From contig JAGBFZ010000427.1 in the NCBI GenBank assembly GCA_018110855.1, forward strand, positions 1-22,623: a DNA stretch of 22,623 bases, read 5' to 3'. Both the position numbers and the translations under genes were made by a program. Below, piece by piece: positions 22,273 to 22,623 of the stretch. The notes beneath the pieces were generated by a model. That model did not search any database. It was not told where the DNA came from and saw only the letters and a program-made list of their open reading frames with translations. This DNA is from Oscillospiraceae bacterium. Lineage in GTDB: Bacteria > Bacillota > Clostridia > Oscillospirales > Ruminococcaceae. Within the stretch, counting starts at the first letter, position 1, and each line of letters opens with the position of its first letter.

Positions 22273-22546
22273 TGCAAAAAAGAGCGCAGCTGTGGCTCTC
22301 AAATACAATCCCGAGAAGGATTACAGCCCCATAGTTGTTGCGGCGGGGCATGGCCATGCTGCAGAGCGGATAATCTCCCTTGCGGACGAAAGCGGCGTTC
22401 CCATCTATCGTGACGACAGTGCGGCGGCGGTGCTTACTATGCTCAACGTGGGACAGGGGATACCGCCCGAGATGTATTCGGTGGTGGCTGCCATATATGT
22501 AGAGGTCATGAAGCTTGCCAAGGAAAGAAACAGCGGCGGTAATTGA
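22259..22546 (+). CDS. Stand-alone FlhB C-terminal cytoplasmic domain homologue (YlqH/FlhX type)
   Basis: FlhB in the export gate autocleaves between Asn and Pro of NPTH, and its C-terminal fragment sets substrate specificity. This 95-aa protein corresponds to that fragment without membrane helices. VALKYNPEKDYSPIVVAAG (about residues 12-30), the AERIISLADESGVPIYRDD segment and the ending NVGQGIPPEMYSVVAAIYVEVMK align with the region just after NPTH in FlhB. The NPTH motif itself is absent; Lys-Lys-Ser-Ala occupies that place, so no autocleavage is needed. In other species such proteins can partly replace the FlhB C-domain, which suggests interaction with export substrates or with the overlapping FliK-like protein. 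The ATG at 22259 follows GGAG at 8 nt and overlaps the upstream gene by 14 nt, so translation is coupled. Confidence 0.92.
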   Translation: MLKSDAKKSAAVALKYNPEKDYSPIVVAAGHGHAAERIISLADESGVPIYRDDSAAAVLTMLNVGQGIPPEMYSVVAAIYVEVMKLAKERNSGGN

Positions 22547-22574
22547 GCTGTCTGAAAAATTATATATATAGTAG

Positions 22575-22609
22575 TAAAAATGCGGCTGCCCCCGAAAAAG
22601 CAGCCGCAT
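22575..22609 (-). terminator. Terminator oriented for a minus-strand gene beyond the right edge
   Basis: A perfect 10-bp stem (22580-22589 with 22600-22609) with a 10-nt loop is followed on the minus strand by ATTTTTACTACTA. On the plus strand no T-run follows, so it mainly fits a convergent minus-strand gene lying outside the window. It may also weakly stop the FlhB-like transcript, which has no other terminator here. Confidence 0.85.
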
Positions 22610-22623
22610 CAGTCTGTCGAAAA

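Noticed and set aside
21730..22308. 192-codon minus-strand reading frame opposite the FliK-like gene
   Set aside because: It is an antisense shadow of the FliK-like and FlhB-like genes, with no ribosome site or recognisable domain.

Overview
The window looks like chromosome of a motile, Gram-positive anaerobe of the class Clostridia, probably Ruminococcaceae/Oscillospirales. The flagellar gene order (flgM-flgN-flgK-flgL-DUF6470-fliW-csrA-fliD-fliS) is the Firmicutes arrangement. Strong GGAGG-type ribosome sites, near-perfect vegetative promoters and a FliW/CsrA pair fit this. The genus is a guess. There are no rRNA or tRNA genes, CRISPR arrays, integrases or transposase genes.

Region 1 (1-4408), housekeeping genes. 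The N-terminal half of secA runs off the left edge on the minus strand. Divergent from it are a long monofunctional aspartate kinase (lysC) and a citrate synthase (gltA) on the plus strand. The secA/lysC gap has two opposed strong vegetative promoters, with an unexplained dyad element between them. A ~135-bp long inverted repeat separates lysC from gltA.

Region 2 (4409-5300), a small accessory pair on the minus strand: an XRE-family repressor-like protein and a tightly coupled four-helix membrane protein. They lie behind a perfect consensus promoter that contains operator-like repeats.

Region 3 (5258-14484), a late flagellar operon on the minus strand. It starts at a sigma-28-type promoter and ends in a strong UUCG-loop terminator. 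Its genes encode the anti-sigma factor FlgM, the chaperone FlgN, hook-filament junction proteins FlgK and FlgL, a DUF6470 (YviE-type) protein, FliW and CsrA (flagellin homeostasis), the very long cap protein FliD, the chaperone FliS and a FliT-like coiled-coil protein.

Region 4 (14561-20196), a chemotaxis operon on the minus strand: cheA-cheW-cheR-cheB-cheW. CheA has two tandem P2-like domains and a repetitive Ala/Lys/Glu/Pro linker. No cheY, cheC, cheD or receptor gene is present here.

Region 5 (20292-22609), plus strand, divergent from cheA. A 635-aa protein with a FliK-like C-terminal region overlaps a 95-aa stand-alone homologue of the FlhB cytoplasmic C-terminal domain (YlqG/YlqH type). 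This resembles a soluble duplicate of the export-switch pair FliK/FlhB and is the most interesting protein-level observation. A terminator at the right edge is oriented for a minus-strand gene outside the window.

Altogether regions 3-5 form a flagellum/chemotaxis island. FlgM timing and FliW-CsrA feedback would control late gene expression, chaperones would deliver the filament-junction and cap proteins, and the Che proteins would couple sensing to the motor.
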